Below are positions 5,066 through 5,904 of a stretch of 5,904 nucleotides of DNA, in pieces. Numbering within the stretch: position 1 is the first letter of the stretch; each line of letters opens with the position of its first letter. Location of the stretch: positions 1 to 5,904 of the forward strand of contig CAZZCU010000061.1 in the NCBI GenBank assembly GCA_964652825.1, given 5' to 3'. The stretch is from CAZZCU01 sp964652825 (GTDB lineage: Bacteria > Bdellovibrionota_B > Oligoflexia > Oligoflexales > CAZZCU01). The notes under the pieces are model-generated. The model worked only from the letters and a program-made list of their open reading frames with translations. It did no database searches and was not told the DNA's origin. The translations under genes were made by a program, and so were the position numbers.

Positions 5066-5904
5066 TTATTGCCAATTCAGTACAGGATAGTCACTAATCG
5101 ACGGATCCCACTTCCAGATCGGGGTGGCGAAGTCAAAGCTGTCGATTGGAGCATTCTGCGGTGATGGTGATTGATTATGAAAGGCACTTTTTTGTGCCTG
5201 CAATGTGCAGTTTGCGGCCTGGCTAGCAGTATCGTCAACGCCGATGCAATTGACGGGAGGGCCGTCATAACCCACGACATTGTTCAATGTACCCTGGAGA
5301 ATCCTGCCGATGAAATCGCCACGAGCACCGCCACTCAATGTCATGTTACCGGCAGTAAAAGAATGCGACGCTTCGCAAGTAGCGTTAGAGAGCGCACCGA
5401 TGCCAGCGCCAGAGTTGGTATTTGGCTGGATCGTGCCAGTCGAATAGGAATAACTGACTGTGCCTCCACCGCAGTATCCAAGAATACCGCCCACGTATCC
5501 GCCGTTGCTCAGTACCGAGCCCGTCGAGTAGGAGTTTGTAATGCTAGCGCCAACGCCGGTATTACCAATTAAGCCACTATTTCTCCCGCGGTTGTTGGTC
5601 GTGACTTGTTTGCCAAGTGCATTACCCGTCGCATACGATTGCGAAACACTTGAGGCTGTCATCGTATTGACTAAACCGGCCGTATGACTATCGACACTGG
5701 CGTCGACTGCCTCGCCGACGCTGGAGCCTGTGGCATAGCATCTGGTAATACTGCCGCCAGTATTTAGCACTCCGACAAATCCAGACCCTACTCTGACTGG
5801 TAGCGCGTGGCCGTTGGCATAGGAGTCGGATATGACCGCCGTGGCAGTCGTTGCCGAGGCCACCAACCCTGCCGCATGACTGACGCCAGCAAAGGTGGTC
5901 CCAG
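5066..5904 (-). CDS. GLUG-repeat surface/secreted protein, C-terminal part (5' end beyond window)
   Basis: The frame is open to the right edge, so the true start is outside the window; 278 residues are visible. They hold repeats of the GLUG type: a Gly-hydrophobic-hydrophobic-Gly turn followed by a hydrophobic residue and a S-Y-[AS]-T-G-like unit. The aromatic of each unit falls at visible residues 28, 56, 90, 125, 153 and 182 (F), a 28-35 residue period. The preceding G-hydrophobic turns are near 12, 41, 76, 110, 138, 166 and 195. The last 20 residues (WKWDPSISDYPVLNWQ) are the usual GLUG-protein ending. Such proteins are adhesins or exoproteins with beta-helix-like repeats. No barrel, sorting motif or anchor follows the repeats, so any secretion signal must be N-terminal (Sec or two-partner secretion). 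Five cysteines (55, 144, 176, 219, 232) could form disulfides outside the cytoplasm. It is in-frame with no damage seen. Confidence 0.85.
   Translation of the reverse strand, partial: GTTFAGVSHAAGLVASATTATAVISDSYANGHALPVRVGSGFVGVLNTGGSITRCYATGSSVGEAVDASVDSHTAGLVNTMTASSVSQSYATGNALGKQVTTNNRGRNSGLIGNTGVGASITNSYSTGSVLSNGGYVGGILGYCGGGTVSYSYSTGTIQPNTNSGAGIGALSNATCEASHSFTAGNMTLSGGARGDFIGRILQGTLNNVVGYDGPPVNCIGVDDTASQAANCTLQAQKSAFHNQSPSPQNAPIDSFDFATPIWKWDPSISDYPVLNWQ

Noticed and set aside
5036..5080. Seven-base inverted repeat CTGAATT/AATTCAG spanning the convergent gene ends
   Set aside because: It arises because both genes end with Leu-Asn codons near their stops; the 31-nt loop and lack of a U-tract make a terminator unlikely.
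5182..5199. Perfect hairpin AGGCAC-TTTTTT-GTGCCT resembling a terminator
   Set aside because: It lies inside the GLUG-protein coding sequence on the minus strand, has only a 6-bp stem, and the T-run is in the loop with no run following the stem, so it is not a canonical terminator.
5171..5572. 133-residue plus-strand reading frame with a signal-peptide-like beginning
   Set aside because: It lies opposite the GLUG-repeat gene, whose periodic repeats prove the minus-strand frame; the apparent hydrophobic start is a by-product of the Gly/Ser/Ala-rich coding strand.

Overview
This 5.9-kb window has the gene density and content of a Gammaproteobacterium. The evidence is a glutathione-dependent formaldehyde dehydrogenase of the bacterial class III ADH type, an IspB-like long-chain prenyl diphosphate synthase of the kind that makes ubiquinone side chains, Shine-Dalgarno-led genes and sigma70-like promoters. 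I cannot name the genus. All visible reading frames are intact. There is no RNA gene, insertion sequence, CRISPR array or phage gene.

Left block (1-2920, minus strand). Four genes run in the same direction. In transcription order they are ispB, a 77-residue Lys/Ala-rich small protein, a 230-residue sensorless histidine kinase and frmA/adhC, which is cut by the left edge. The last three are tightly spaced, with gaps of 27 nt and 16 nt. The frmA Shine-Dalgarno overlaps the kinase stop codon, so this looks like one transcription unit. No clear terminator separates ispB from it.

Divergent control region (2921-3110). A good sigma70 promoter with an extended -10 drives the plus-strand genes and leaves a leader of about 110 nt. 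Inside the leader is a long imperfect inverted repeat whose right arm ends at the Shine-Dalgarno of the next gene. An AT-rich, extended -10-like site points towards ispB.

Right block (3111-5044, plus strand). A 483-residue protein resembling the uncharacterised DUF6178 family is followed after 11 nt by a 156-residue acidic, aromatic-rich protein of unknown function. They form an apparent two-gene operon.

Right edge (5066-5904, minus strand). This is the C-terminal part of a GLUG-repeat, probably exported, surface protein. It converges on the operon with only 21 nt between stop codons, and its N-terminus lies outside the window.

I see no single established new system. The two places most worth a second look are the cluster of small basic protein, sensorless kinase and formaldehyde dehydrogenase, and the DUF6178-like/acidic protein pair with its structured leader.
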